Shown here piece after piece: positions 5,700 through 12,576 of a stretch of DNA of 23,827 bases. The stretch comes from a virus. Within the stretch, counting starts at the first letter, position 1, and the number at the start of each line of letters is the position of its first letter. Both the position numbers and the translations under genes were made by a program. The stretch lies in the IMG/VR virus record IMGVR_UViG_3300048592_000457, positions 1 through 23,827 of that record. The stretch is one strand, 5' to 3'. Below the pieces are notes generated by a model, which was not told the origin of the DNA, did no database searches, and was given only the letters and a program-made list of their open reading frames with translations.

Positions 5700-7462
5700 A
5701 ATTTCGGCGTGAATACCGCGATCCCCGTCCTGGGGAAGTTGCGGCGTTTTTATCATCACATGCTAGGTGGGTACGCCAACAACAACTTGGCCATGGGACC
5801 GAATTGAGATTTCGCCCGTGTCCAAAATGTGGGCATGACAAACCGGACAATCCAGCCGGTCAAATAAACGCCGCAACCGGATTGTGGCGTTGCTTTGCAT
5901 GTGACGCGGTTGGGAATTGGTTCACCTTAACCCGTGAATTCGGAAGCCCGCTACCGGAAGGGGACCGCTACAAAAACGAACGCAACCAAATCAACCCAAA
6001 ATTGTACGAGAGTTTGAGAAATCAAACCCGCCGACCGGTCGCTGATGGGCATTATCCCGAATTGCTTTCGTATTGCCATCAACGGCGGATCGGCAACGAC
6101 ACGTTGAACGCTTGGAAAGTTTCAAGCCGTGGGGACGCGGCTTTGAGGTTCCCGATTTATGCTTGGCTGAACGACACATGGGAAATCGTCAACGCCCGGA
6201 TTCGGGTGTGTATCGATCCCAACGCCAAGGTTCGGGATTATTTTGAAATCAAAGGCGGACCAACCCGGCTCTTACTGGGCAATCACCTAATCGATCCCAA
6301 CGGTCCCAAGCGGGCCATCATTTTCGAAGGACAATGGGACGTGATGACTGCCTACGAATTGGGCATCCGAAATGTTTTCTCAATCCCCAATGGGGCAAAC
6401 AACATCCACGTTGCCGATATGCTCCAGTACATCCCCGATGATTGGGAAATTTGGTTGGCTATGGACAATGACGCCGCCGGACAAAAAGCAATTGAAAAAT
6501 TTTTCGCACAATTGGGACCGGATCGCGTAGCACGTCTAAAACTGCCCACAAAGGATTTGAATGATTGGGCGGTGTCTAACCATTCCCTGACCGCTTCCGA
6601 CGTTTTAAACACGGTTTCCGGCGTTACCACGATGATTTCCATGACGGGGACAACCCCGGAAATGTTTTTGGGGATCAAAATGGACGAATCGTCGGACGAA
6701 TCGAACGCGCCGATTGCGTTCAGTCCATGGAAAAAATTGAATCATCTTTTGGCTGGTGGGTTTCGGGCAGGTGAAACAACCGGCGTTTTAGCGCCGTCCG
6801 GTGTGGGAAAAACAACATGGTGTAATCATGTGGCGGTATTTAACGCATCGGAAGGGATCAAAGTGGGCTTGATTTCCCTTGAGGGAACCAGGGAAGCGTT
6901 GAAACGTAAAATCAGGGATGCGGTTAAGGGTGTATGTGCTCAAGAAAAATACCAAACAACGCTTTCCAACCTTTTTATTTCCAACCTGGAATCAACCGCC
7001 ACAACATGGAACGAATGCATCGACGAATTTCAAATCATGGTGAAATCGGGCGCAAAACTCTTGATCCTGGATAACCTTGATTTCATCACGCGGGACGTTC
7101 AATCAGACAAACTTCGCTCATATGCCGCCATCATTGGCTTGGCGCGAACCCACAATGTTCATGTGATCGTTGTATGGCAACCAAACAAGGTTGACCGGAA
7201 CGCATGTGTGAATTCTGGGAATCAAAAGGGATATTCCCAAACGTTCCAGGATTCGGACAACTACATAAACCTGAATGTTATCGATGATTTCACCCGTTTA
7301 GAGGTTGAAAAAAGCCGGGAACAAGGGGTTCGGCGAATCGATAACAAGTGTTGGTTTGTTTATGACAAAAAAACCAGGACGTTTGCAGAATGCGAACCCA
7401 AAAAAGATTTGGGCAAAAAGAACGAAACCGATTTTCAACCGGTTGACATAGTGCGCGTTTAA
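5696..7462 (+). CDS. Primase-helicase, T7 gp4-like
   Basis: Encodes 588 residues with three domains. A zinc-binding domain has CPKC (C42, C45) and CFAC (C66, C69). A TOPRIM primase domain has the glutamate motif AIIFEGQWD (about 207-215) and the paired aspartates in LAMDNDAAG (about 254-262). A RecA-type helicase domain has Walker A APSGVGKTT (about 366-374), Walker B LLILDNLD (about 454-461) and a later VIVVWQPNK motif. The enzyme would make RNA primers and unwind DNA at the fork. It overlaps the initiator gene. The frame immediately after the stop stays open in +1 to 7595, noted separately. Confidence 0.93.
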   Translation: MKFRREYRDPRPGEVAAFLSSHARWVRQQQLGHGTELRFRPCPKCGHDKPDNPAGQINAATGLWRCFACDAVGNWFTLTREFGSPLPEGDRYKNERNQINPKLYESLRNQTRRPVADGHYPELLSYCHQRRIGNDTLNAWKVSSRGDAALRFPIYAWLNDTWEIVNARIRVCIDPNAKVRDYFEIKGGPTRLLLGNHLIDPNGPKRAIIFEGQWDVMTAYELGIRNVFSIPNGANNIHVADMLQYIPDDWEIWLAMDNDAAGQKAIEKFFAQLGPDRVARLKLPTKDLNDWAVSNHSLTASDVLNTVSGVTTMISMTGTTPEMFLGIKMDESSDESNAPIAFSPWKKLNHLLAGGFRAGETTGVLAPSGVGKTTWCNHVAVFNASEGIKVGLISLEGTREALKRKIRDAVKGVCAQEKYQTTLSNLFISNLESTATTWNECIDEFQIMVKSGAKLLILDNLDFITRDVQSDKLRSYAAIIGLARTHNVHVIVVWQPNKVDRNACVNSGNQKGYSQTFQDSDNYINLNVIDDFTRLEVEKSREQGVRRIDNKCWFVYDKKTRTFAECEPKKDLGKKNETDFQPVDIVRV

Positions 7463-7604
7463 ATGTTTAACAATACAGGAATCGACCGCGACGGATGCGG
7501 TGGGGGATGATCCGAATTCCATCCCAAGCCCGTACAACCTGAGTGGTTCGGGTGGCGTGGTTCAATCGGTTGGGGTGAATCGCCGGTTCCATTAAAGGGG
7601 TTTT
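7463..7604. other. Gap after the primase-helicase with an open +1 frame
   Basis: No clear gene lies here. The frame +1 to the primase-helicase stays open through the stop and ends at TAA 7593-7595. Its part from GTG 7500 would give a 31-residue peptide beginning VGDDPNSIPSPYNLSG, with codon choice like that of true genes nearby, but only a weak ribosome site. A second short ORF starts at ATG 7463 right after the stop and has only 15 codons. A ribosome site AAAGGGG precedes the next gene. Confidence 0.3.
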
Positions 7605-7964
7605 ATGTCCATAGCTGCAATCAATCATCCGCATTCCGCAGTTTCGTCGGCGATGTCCCGCGCATTTCGCAATTGGGGTGAATCCGATGATAAATACCGG
7701 CGCACGTTCAAAAAGGTTGCTGATGATTCGTTGATCATCGTTGATTCAGCGTTCGGAGAAATGACCGATTATTCCCCTTTTGGGTTTCATTTTTGGTGGG
7801 TAAGGCAACACATGAGATTCCAAGCCATCAAAAACGAACAAACCCGGCTGATTTATGAATTGATGTATGAATTTCTAGGGAGATTCGCACGAAATGAATT
7901 GCAACAACTTGACCAATCAAAACCAAAAAAACGTGGGCGGACGCCCGCAAATCCAGAAACATGA
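7605..7964 (+). CDS. Unknown phage protein with basic C-terminal tail
   Basis: Encodes 119 residues. The middle is rich in aromatic residues (PFGFHFWWVRQH, about 60-71) and the C-terminus ends in a basic KPKKRGRTPANPET segment that resembles an AT-hook-like DNA-binding tail. AAAGGGG gives a clear ribosome site. It belongs to the replication operon by position. No family was recognised; DNA contact is a guess from the basic tail only. Confidence 0.6.
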   Translation: MSIAAINHPHSAVSSAMSRAFRNWGESDDKYRRTFKKVADDSLIIVDSAFGEMTDYSPFGFHFWWVRQHMRFQAIKNEQTRLIYELMYEFLGRFARNELQQLDQSKPKKRGRTPANPET

Positions 7965-8112
7965 AAAAACCGTGTTTGTCGGTTGCAAAATGAATGAAGG
8001 GTTGAAAACGGAATTACAATCGATCAGCGCCCGCCTTGGGCTTGATAACACTTCATTTCTGATTCGCGATGTTTTGCAGGATTTCGTCAAGAATTTCAAA
8101 AAGACAGGATAA
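7894..8112 (+). CDS. Ribbon-helix-helix (CopG/Arc-like) DNA-binding protein
   Basis: Encodes up to 72 residues. GRPQIQKHEKTVFVG forms a basic arm and beta strand, then two helices (LKTELQSISARLGL and SFLIRDVLQDFV), the standard ribbon-helix-helix order used by small dimeric phage repressors. It overlaps the previous gene by 71 nt in another frame; a later start is possible because residues before GRP are low complexity. It is the last gene before a terminator, so it may regulate this operon or the origin region. The fold is well supported; the target is unknown. Confidence 0.65.
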   Translation: MNCNNLTNQNQKNVGGRPQIQKHEKTVFVGCKMNEGLKTELQSISARLGLDNTSFLIRDVLQDFVKNFKKTG

Positions 8113-8138
8113 TACGTCCCCCCAAATGGCGTATTTCG

Positions 8139-8186
8139 GGGTTCCCGGTGAATTCCCCCTAATTAAATACATCGGGAACCCATTTT
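8139..8186 (+). terminator. Intrinsic terminator with long loop
   Basis: A 12-bp stem with one G-T pair (8139-8150 gggttcccggtg with 8170-8181 catcgggaaccc) and a 19-nt loop is followed by ATTTTAATTT. It ends the replication operon after the ribbon-helix-helix gene. Confidence 0.7.
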
Positions 8187-8225
8187 AATTTCTAGTTGAT
8201 GTTTCGTAAAACCAAACATATGTTG

Positions 8226-8251
8226 AGCCGGAAACTTAATCCGGCTTTTTT
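8226..8251 (+). terminator. Second terminator just before the next gene
   Basis: A 7-bp perfect stem AGCCGGA (8226-8232) / TCCGGCT (8240-8246) with a 7-nt loop runs straight into a T tract (8246-8251). It lies only 14 bases before the ATG at 8265, so it may attenuate transcription entering the accessory operon. A TTGATG / TATGTT promoter-like pair with 17-bp spacing (8196-8224) sits just upstream. Confidence 0.65.
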
Positions 8252-8264
8252 ATTTGGGGAAGCG

Positions 8265-8462
8265 ATGGAAGAAAACCAAATCATATCCGGGATTCGATCG
8301 GGAAAAATCCTAAGCACGATTCAATCCATGATCATCAATTTATTCATGCCGGTTTACTTGCACGAAAAAACATCAATGGTTGGTGTGTTTGTTTGTCCGG
8401 ATCGCAACATTCGTATCACCGTTGAATCGATCGACGCGAAAGGAAATGGGATTGAAAACTAG
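8265..8462 (+). CDS. Small protein of unknown function
   Basis: Encodes 65 residues from ATG 8265, which has a strong GGGGA ribosome site. An upstream ATG at 8196 in the same frame would place the 8226-8251 terminator inside the gene and is rejected. The middle is hydrophobic (IINLFMPVYL, about 23-32) but too short and polar for a clear membrane helix. First gene of the accessory operon. Not recognised. Confidence 0.55.
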   Translation: MEENQIISGIRSGKILSTIQSMIINLFMPVYLHEKTSMVGVFVCPDRNIRITVESIDAKGNGIEN

Positions 8463-9123
8463 AATTGACGAAATGGACGAATCGGAAGTGTTGGCCTTAA
8501 CTGATGACCAAATCAAATGGCTTGTGCGGTATGCCATGGCTGAAGATGGCGTGAAGGATTTGCCGGAACCCATCAAACCGGAACCGTTCGTTCCGGAATT
8601 CGATGAGGAAGTTTATGAAGTGGGCGGAATGTATTTCACCGATCACGATACGGCGGAACTGGTGAGGCAATGCCTAACCGATAACGCCGAATTGATGTGC
8701 CATCTCGATTACAATTGGAACAAATCTAGCGCATACAAATACATCCGCGAAACGAACGATTTTTCATTCCAAACGCGGGTTGTGAAAGTTTTTTCAAAAG
8801 AAAAATATGAAACGCTTTCGCACAAAATGGCTGAACATCAGCGATCAAAAGAAAATTACGAATCACAATTCAAGGAATACAAAAAGGAAATCGATAAAGC
8901 GCACGAAATAAAATCCATCATCATGGATGAAATCGAAGGGCACCGGACCCGCAAATATCAACGTGATCGATTGTGTAATACATACCGCGATTATCTTGAA
9001 TTGGCTTCCGGTGACAAGGAAACCGCCCACCGATTTTTCGAAAAGGCATATCAGGGAATTGAACATCAAACGATTTATGATTTGGTGGACAACAACAAAG
9101 CAACCGAACCCAATTCGCCATGA
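8446..9123 (+). CDS. Unknown protein with central coiled coil
   Basis: Encodes 225 residues from ATG 8446, which follows AAAGGA and overlaps the end of the preceding gene; an in-frame ATG at 8380 lies deep within that gene and lacks a ribosome site. The N-terminus is acidic with a proline-rich run (LPEPIKPEPFVPEF, about 61-74). A charged helical region (KMAEHQRSKENYESQFKEY, about 126-144, and following) is probably a coiled coil. No catalytic motif or known family seen. The stop overlaps the next ATG as ATGA. Confidence 0.65.
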   Translation: MGLKTRIDEMDESEVLALTDDQIKWLVRYAMAEDGVKDLPEPIKPEPFVPEFDEEVYEVGGMYFTDHDTAELVRQCLTDNAELMCHLDYNWNKSSAYKYIRETNDFSFQTRVVKVFSKEKYETLSHKMAEHQRSKENYESQFKEYKKEIDKAHEIKSIIMDEIEGHRTRKYQRDRLCNTYRDYLELASGDKETAHRFFEKAYQGIEHQTIYDLVDNNKATEPNSP

Positions 9124-9614
9124 AGCCCAAAAAAATACCAATGCCGTCGGATGGCGAGTTAATCAAGAAATCATCCAGTGAAAGACGGGTTAAGAAAATC
9201 CCACCAGAACAATGGATTTGGATGGGACATCCCGCGCATTTTATCGGTGGGTTTGATTGTCGTTTTCATATGGCAACCAAGGTGGGTGATTACATTGTTT
9301 CCACCGTTGGCGAATATTTACCCGATTACGAAACGCGGGAATTAATCGCCAATGCAAAAGGAATTAAATTGATGGGAAGGGGTGACGATCGGCGTCATTT
9401 CTATTTATCAAAAATTGGCTTTGAAGAAATCGGATTTAATCGCAAATACGAAACCATGGTTTTTTTGGCTCAAAAATCGAAACGCAATGATGCGTGTTGT
9501 CCATGGGTTATTGCTGATGGATGCGAATTGGAAGCGTCATCGTACAATGACGCCGCATCGGCAACCAATGGACATTTTCTAATGTGCGAAAAAGTTTCGG
9601 CTTGGATGGATTAG
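9120..9614 (+). CDS. Conserved phage protein of unknown function
   Basis: Encodes 164 residues. Landmarks are PPEQWIWMGHPAHFI (about 28-42), CRFHMATKVGDYIVSTVGEY (about 47-66) and GFNRKYETMVF (about 106-116), then a cysteine pair before a polar C-terminus. The order of these landmarks recalls a hypothetical protein family that I have met in other phage genomes, so it is probably an old, conserved gene, but its function is unknown to me. Coupled to the gene upstream by ATGA. Confidence 0.65.
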   Translation: MKPKKIPMPSDGELIKKSSSERRVKKIPPEQWIWMGHPAHFIGGFDCRFHMATKVGDYIVSTVGEYLPDYETRELIANAKGIKLMGRGDDRRHFYLSKIGFEEIGFNRKYETMVFLAQKSKRNDACCPWVIADGCELEASSYNDAASATNGHFLMCEKVSAWMD

Positions 9615-9635
9615 GAATGAACACAAAAAAACGAT

Positions 9636-9815
9636 TTGATTGATCGGCTTTCAGGGTTCCTAAAACTAGCAGCAATCGAAATGGATTCAGACATTGCGAC
9701 CAATGGAGCAGGTCAATCAATTGAAAGTATTTTATTACTGCAAATATTGCGAACGCTGAAAAATATTTCATACCGAATCGATGGGATTTTGAATGAAATC
9801 GAAAAACAACGATAG
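9636..9815 (+). CDS. Small helical protein with 5' end split by an A7 tract
   Basis: The frame from TTG 9636 encodes 59 residues (starts IDRLSGFLKLAAIEM, ends NEIEKQR) with amphipathic helices and normal codon choice for this phage. The only nearby ATG (9617) has a good ribosome position but stops after eight codons. If one A were missing from the A7 run at 9625-9631, ATG 9617 would read straight into this frame, giving MNTKNDLIDRL and about 65 residues. So the gene is either started at TTG, read by slippage on the A tract, recently broken, or carries a sequencing indel. Function unknown. Confidence 0.5.
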   Translation: MIDRLSGFLKLAAIEMDSDIATNGAGQSIESILLLQILRTLKNISYRIDGILNEIEKQR

Positions 9816-9827
9816 GACCGCGAACAA

Positions 9828-10151
9828 ATGAACATTTTGAATCAACTTGAATCATTAAGTGACAAATCGACGCCGCCACAATGGGAATACGATGATGGGG
9901 TTGTTTATTCTCAAACGGAACCGCCATCGCAATACGAAATCCCAAGGTTGTTGATTGGTAAAAACGCGATCGAAGTCCAAAATCTAAAGGATTCAGATAA
10001 TCAATTGATCGTTCTAATGCGCAACAACATCGATTCCCTTTTGCGTGTTTGCAGGTTTGCAGAGGGTTTACTTGATTCGCTTCCCGGATATTTCGGCGAA
10101 AACCAGAGCCATCTGTGGGACGAATTAAAAAAACTCAAAGGTGATCAATGA
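9828..10151 (+). CDS. Unknown phage protein, Ead/Ea22-like pattern
   Basis: Encodes 107 residues. A PPQWEYDDG opening, a middle beta region, then NLKDSDNQLIVLMRNNIDSL (about 53-72) and a C-terminal helix follow the order seen in Ead/Ea22-type accessory phage proteins, in which an NA-start segment and a RN-L helix recur. The match is by pattern only. Such genes lie in nonessential early regions. Ends with ATGA overlap to the next gene. Confidence 0.55.
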   Translation: MNILNQLESLSDKSTPPQWEYDDGVVYSQTEPPSQYEIPRLLIGKNAIEVQNLKDSDNQLIVLMRNNIDSLLRVCRFAEGLLDSLPGYFGENQSHLWDELKKLKGDQ

Positions 10152-10375
10152 AATATTTTTCGGTTCACATGCCGGTTGCCGCGTCCGTTTCCGTAATCGT
10201 CAAGGCGGACGATGACGTTACAGCGGAAGAAATCGCAAGCCATGTTGCTAATTTGTCGGATGCGGAATGTGTTGATTTCGTTTTAGATCAACCTGAAATC
10301 ATTGAAATCGAGCGTAACGAAATCCCCAAAGGTTCGCGGATTTGGGTTTCAAAAAACAAATACGAATTGAAATGA
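10148..10375 (+). CDS. Small acidic protein of unknown function
   Basis: Encodes 75 residues. It opens with a beta strand pair (MKYFSVHMPVAASVSVIVKA) and then an acidic helix (DDVTAEEIASHVANL, about 26-40). Small phage proteins with this strand-then-helix layout are common, but no function is known. The ATG overlaps the stop of the upstream gene. Confidence 0.6.
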   Translation: MKYFSVHMPVAASVSVIVKADDDVTAEEIASHVANLSDAECVDFVLDQPEIIEIERNEIPKGSRIWVSKNKYELK

Positions 10376-10385
10376 AGGTGATTGG

Positions 10386-10622
10386 ATGAAAATTCAAATC
10401 AAAATACCAAATCAACCGAATTGGCCTGACCAATATTGCGGGAAAATCGTTTGGGTTGATGTTGAATCGGTTAAATTTCCTGATGGGTTGTATTGGACTT
10501 GCAGCGGGTTCGATGCGGAATTGGTTGATCAATCAAAACAAAGTCAATTTTTTCATGAATTGCCCGTCAATACCAAGCGGGTTTCGGTCGAATATTTTAC
10601 GCCCAAGGAAATGCAGCAATGA
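10386..10622 (+). CDS. Small protein of unknown function, upstream of HNH insertion
   Basis: Encodes 78 residues with four tryptophans and no membrane segment; beta-rich by composition (KIVWVDVESVKF, about 20-31). AAGGTGATTGG precedes the ATG. Its stop overlaps the ATG of the HNH gene by four bases, and the 8-mer GCAATGAA found at this junction recurs at the far end of the HNH gene. No function recognised. Confidence 0.6.
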   Translation: MKIQIKIPNQPNWPDQYCGKIVWVDVESVKFPDGLYWTCSGFDAELVDQSKQSQFFHELPVNTKRVSVEYFTPKEMQQ

Positions 10623-11266
10623 ACCACAAATCGGTTTCAGTAAACCAGCGTGAAATGAAAATAAATAATCATATTGGTGAAACTTTCGGTTATTGGGTGG
10701 TTGTTGGTAATGGAACGCGTTTTGTTCTAGCTAGATGTGCTTGCGGTCAAATTAAAAATTTGAGGTACAGAGATTTAATAAAGGGATTTTCTAAAAGTTG
10801 TGGTTGCAAAAAATCGGAATTTCTCGCCTTAAACAGGACAACCCACGGGGACTCAAGGGTTGGTAATAGATCGCGGATATATTCGATATGGGCTTGTATG
10901 CTGACGAGATCTAGAAATGAAAACATCAAAAAAGCAAGAAATTACAGTGGCAGGGGAATTGGGGTTTGCGATGAATGGTTAAAATATGAATCTTTTAAAG
11001 ATTGGTCGCTAAACAACGGATATTCAGATGAATTATCGATCGACCGCATTGATAACGATTTAGGATATTCGCCGGAAAATTGTCGTTGGGCAACAGCCAT
11101 AACTCAAGCAAACAACAAAAGCAGAACAAAATATGTTTTTTTAAATGGTGAAAAAATCCCAAGGGCTGAATTTGCTAGGATGTTTGGGTTCAAATATTCG
11201 TCCGTTCGATTACTACAGGAAGCCGATGTTTGCGGTGAAGAAATTATTGATTTGTTATCGCAATGA
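10619..11266 (+). CDS. HNH homing-type endonuclease
   Basis: Encodes 215 residues. The N-terminal zinc-binding part has CACG and SCGC pairs. The core has RIYSIWACMLTR, YSGRGIGVCDEW and IDRIDNDLGYSPENCRWA, the landmark order of phage HNH homing endonucleases; a C-terminal segment (KIPRAEFARMFG and following) resembles a DNA-binding repeat. It would cut one or a few target sites and promote its own spread. It is more AT-rich in codon choice than its neighbours, a sign of independent transfer. GCAATGAA occurs at both ends, and the sequence after the stop looks like the end of another gene. Confidence 0.9.
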   Translation: MNHKSVSVNQREMKINNHIGETFGYWVVVGNGTRFVLARCACGQIKNLRYRDLIKGFSKSCGCKKSEFLALNRTTHGDSRVGNRSRIYSIWACMLTRSRNENIKKARNYSGRGIGVCDEWLKYESFKDWSLNNGYSDELSIDRIDNDLGYSPENCRWATAITQANNKSRTKYVFLNGEKIPRAEFARMFGFKYSSVRLLQEADVCGEEIIDLLSQ

Positions 11267-11303
11267 AATCGAAAAACAAACCAATCAGAACGAGAGGTAA
11301 AAA

Positions 11304-11528
11304 ATGCTAGTTGAACTAAATGAACGAATCAAAAAACAAAAGGCAATCAAGCCGGACGGGGAAATTGAAATCCCGGTCGATGAATTAGAAAAAATGGTTT
11401 CAGTGATTGACCGGGCGTTCGTCTATTGGCAACGCCAATTTAAATTGATGGGAAGTCCTAACGTAACCCCTGAAACGTCATTCGGCCAACTGGGCGCGGC
11501 ATTGGGCGCGTTGGTGGGTTCCAAATGA
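11304..11528 (+). CDS. Small protein of unknown function
   Basis: Encodes 74 residues from ATG 11304 with AGAGGT as the ribosome site. An N-terminal charged region (ERIKKQKAIKPDGEIEIPVD) is followed by helices and an alanine/glycine-rich end (LGAALGALVG). Stop overlaps the next ATG. It directly follows the remnant left of the HNH insertion. Not recognised. Confidence 0.6.
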   Translation: MLVELNERIKKQKAIKPDGEIEIPVDELEKMVSVIDRAFVYWQRQFKLMGSPNVTPETSFGQLGAALGALVGSK

Positions 11529-11905
11529 ATATCACCAATCCAATCCTTTCAACTGCAATGGGAGAAATAAAATCCATTCTTGAAAAACATGATATTGCCG
11601 CCCACGTCATCCTATCGAGTGGTGAGCAATGCGAATACCTTAGTTTCGTTTGCGCGGATGGCCATGGGCCATCATGGTCATGTCTTTATTCGGTTCCCGG
11701 TGGGGTTCGGTTTAAATCGAAGGCATCAATAGACCATAAGGAACGTTTCAAAATGAATAGCACCGTGAAAATGCTTTTTTCGATTAGAGAATTGATGATT
11801 GAACAACTTTCGAGATTTTTTCAAATAACCGAAATGCTCGAAAACGAAATGGATATTGAACATGGTGAATCAAGAACCCAAACAAGCCAACAACACTTTG
11901 ATTGA
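11525..11905 (+). CDS. Unknown phage protein
   Basis: Encodes 126 residues. It begins with helices (EIKSILEKHDIAAHVIL, about 14-30), then a beta region with three cysteines around ECEYLSFVCADG, and ends in a long charged helix. Small phage proteins with an IL-KHDIA start are seen in accessory regions, but no function is known. Coupled to the previous gene by ATGA; it ends 33 bases before the next start. Confidence 0.6.
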   Translation: MNITNPILSTAMGEIKSILEKHDIAAHVILSSGEQCEYLSFVCADGHGPSWSCLYSVPGGVRFKSKASIDHKERFKMNSTVKMLFSIRELMIEQLSRFFQITEMLENEMDIEHGESRTQTSQQHFD

Positions 11906-11938
11906 AGTGATGAAATGAAAATTAACAAAGGGGAAATG

Positions 11939-12247
11939 ATGAAAAAGAAAATAGTTAAGAAAAAAGAGCGTTATGTGATTGTTAGGAGTGCACAAGCTGG
12001 AGTGTTTGCCGGGGTATTGTTATCCCGTAAAGGGCCGTCGGTGATTTTAATAAACGCTCGACGTATTTGGTACTGGGACGGTGCCGCAAGCCTTTCGCAG
12101 CTTGCCATGGAAGGCACGAAAGTGCCAGAAAACTGCAAATTTCCTGCTCCTGTCGGGGTGGTCGAAATCTTTGAGGCATGTGAAATGATCGATTGCACCG
12201 ATGTGGCTCGGGTGTCAATTGAAGCGGTGAAACCATGGTCAAGATAA
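11939..12247 (+). CDS. DUF6948-like conserved phage protein
   Basis: Encodes 102 residues from ATG 11939, placed five bases after AAAGGGG; ATG 11915 gives a longer form without a good ribosome site. After a lysine-rich start the core reads YVIVRSAQAGVFAGVL, INARRIWYWDGAASLSQLA and PENCKFPAPVGVVEIFEACE, a very characteristic order of motifs in a conserved phage family (I recall it as DUF6948; the number should be checked). Function unknown. In my memory of related phages this gene is often followed by a GS/GY/GD-repeat gene, as here. Overlaps that gene by 13 nt. Confidence 0.75.
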   Translation: MKKKIVKKKERYVIVRSAQAGVFAGVLLSRKGPSVILINARRIWYWDGAASLSQLAMEGTKVPENCKFPAPVGVVEIFEACEMIDCTDVARVSIEAVKPWSR

Positions 12248-12576
12248 ATGCTGGCTCTGGCTATGGCTCTGGCGATGGCGATGGCTCTGGCTATGGCTCT
12301 GGCTCTGGCGATGGCTCTGGCGATGGCTCTGGCTATGGCTCTGGCTATGGCTCTGGCTCTGGCTCTGGCTATGGCTCTGGCGATGGCTCTGGCTATGGCG
12401 ATGGCTATGGCTCTGGCTCTGGCTCTGGCTATGGCTCTGGCGATGGCTCTGGCTATGGCGATGGCTATGGCTCTGGCGATGGCTCTGGCTCTGGCTCTGG
12501 CTATGGCTCTGGCTCTGGCTCTGGCTATGGCTCTGGCTCTGGCGATGGCTCTGGGAATAATGGTGTGGATGGATAA
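12235..12576 (+). CDS. Low-complexity Gly-Ser/Tyr/Asp repeat protein
   Basis: Encodes 113 residues: a six-residue start (MVKINA), then about 50 glycine-X dipeptides in which X is Ser, Tyr or Asp, ending NNGVDG. It has no hydrophobic core and should be disordered, perhaps able to self-associate through its tyrosines. A 20-residue block is repeated exactly at residues 39-58 and 59-78. The start lies inside the end of the preceding gene and the stop overlaps the start of the HNH-like gene. The same DNA is open in other frames, giving Leu-Ala-Met repeats or, on the minus strand, Ser-Gln-His repeats. Frame choice rests on the start context and the recurrent association with the upstream family. 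Confidence 0.6.
   Translation: MVKINAGSGYGSGDGDGSGYGSGSGDGSGDGSGYGSGYGSGSGSGYGSGDGSGYGDGYGSGSGSGYGSGDGSGYGDGYGSGDGSGSGSGYGSGSGSGYGSGSGDGSGNNGVDG
12253..12555. repeat. 303-bp hexanucleotide repeat tract
   Basis: About 50 copies of GGC(TCT/TAT/GAT) in tandem. A higher-order 60-bp unit is repeated exactly at 12349-12408 and 12409-12468. There is no stop codon in any plus-strand frame of the tract. Such tracts expand and contract by slippage in steps of six bases, which keeps the frame. Confidence 0.95.

Noticed and set aside
8196-8264. ATG 8196 as start of the 8265-8462 gene
   Set aside because: It would read through the terminator at 8226-8251, while ATG 8265 has a clear GGGGA site.
12248-12568. 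Leu-Ala-Met repeat as an N-terminal part of the Ref-like nuclease
   Set aside because: The frame is open only because of the repeat, its many ATG codons lack ribosome sites, and the GS/GY/GD frame has the better context. Kept as a question in findings, not as a gene start.
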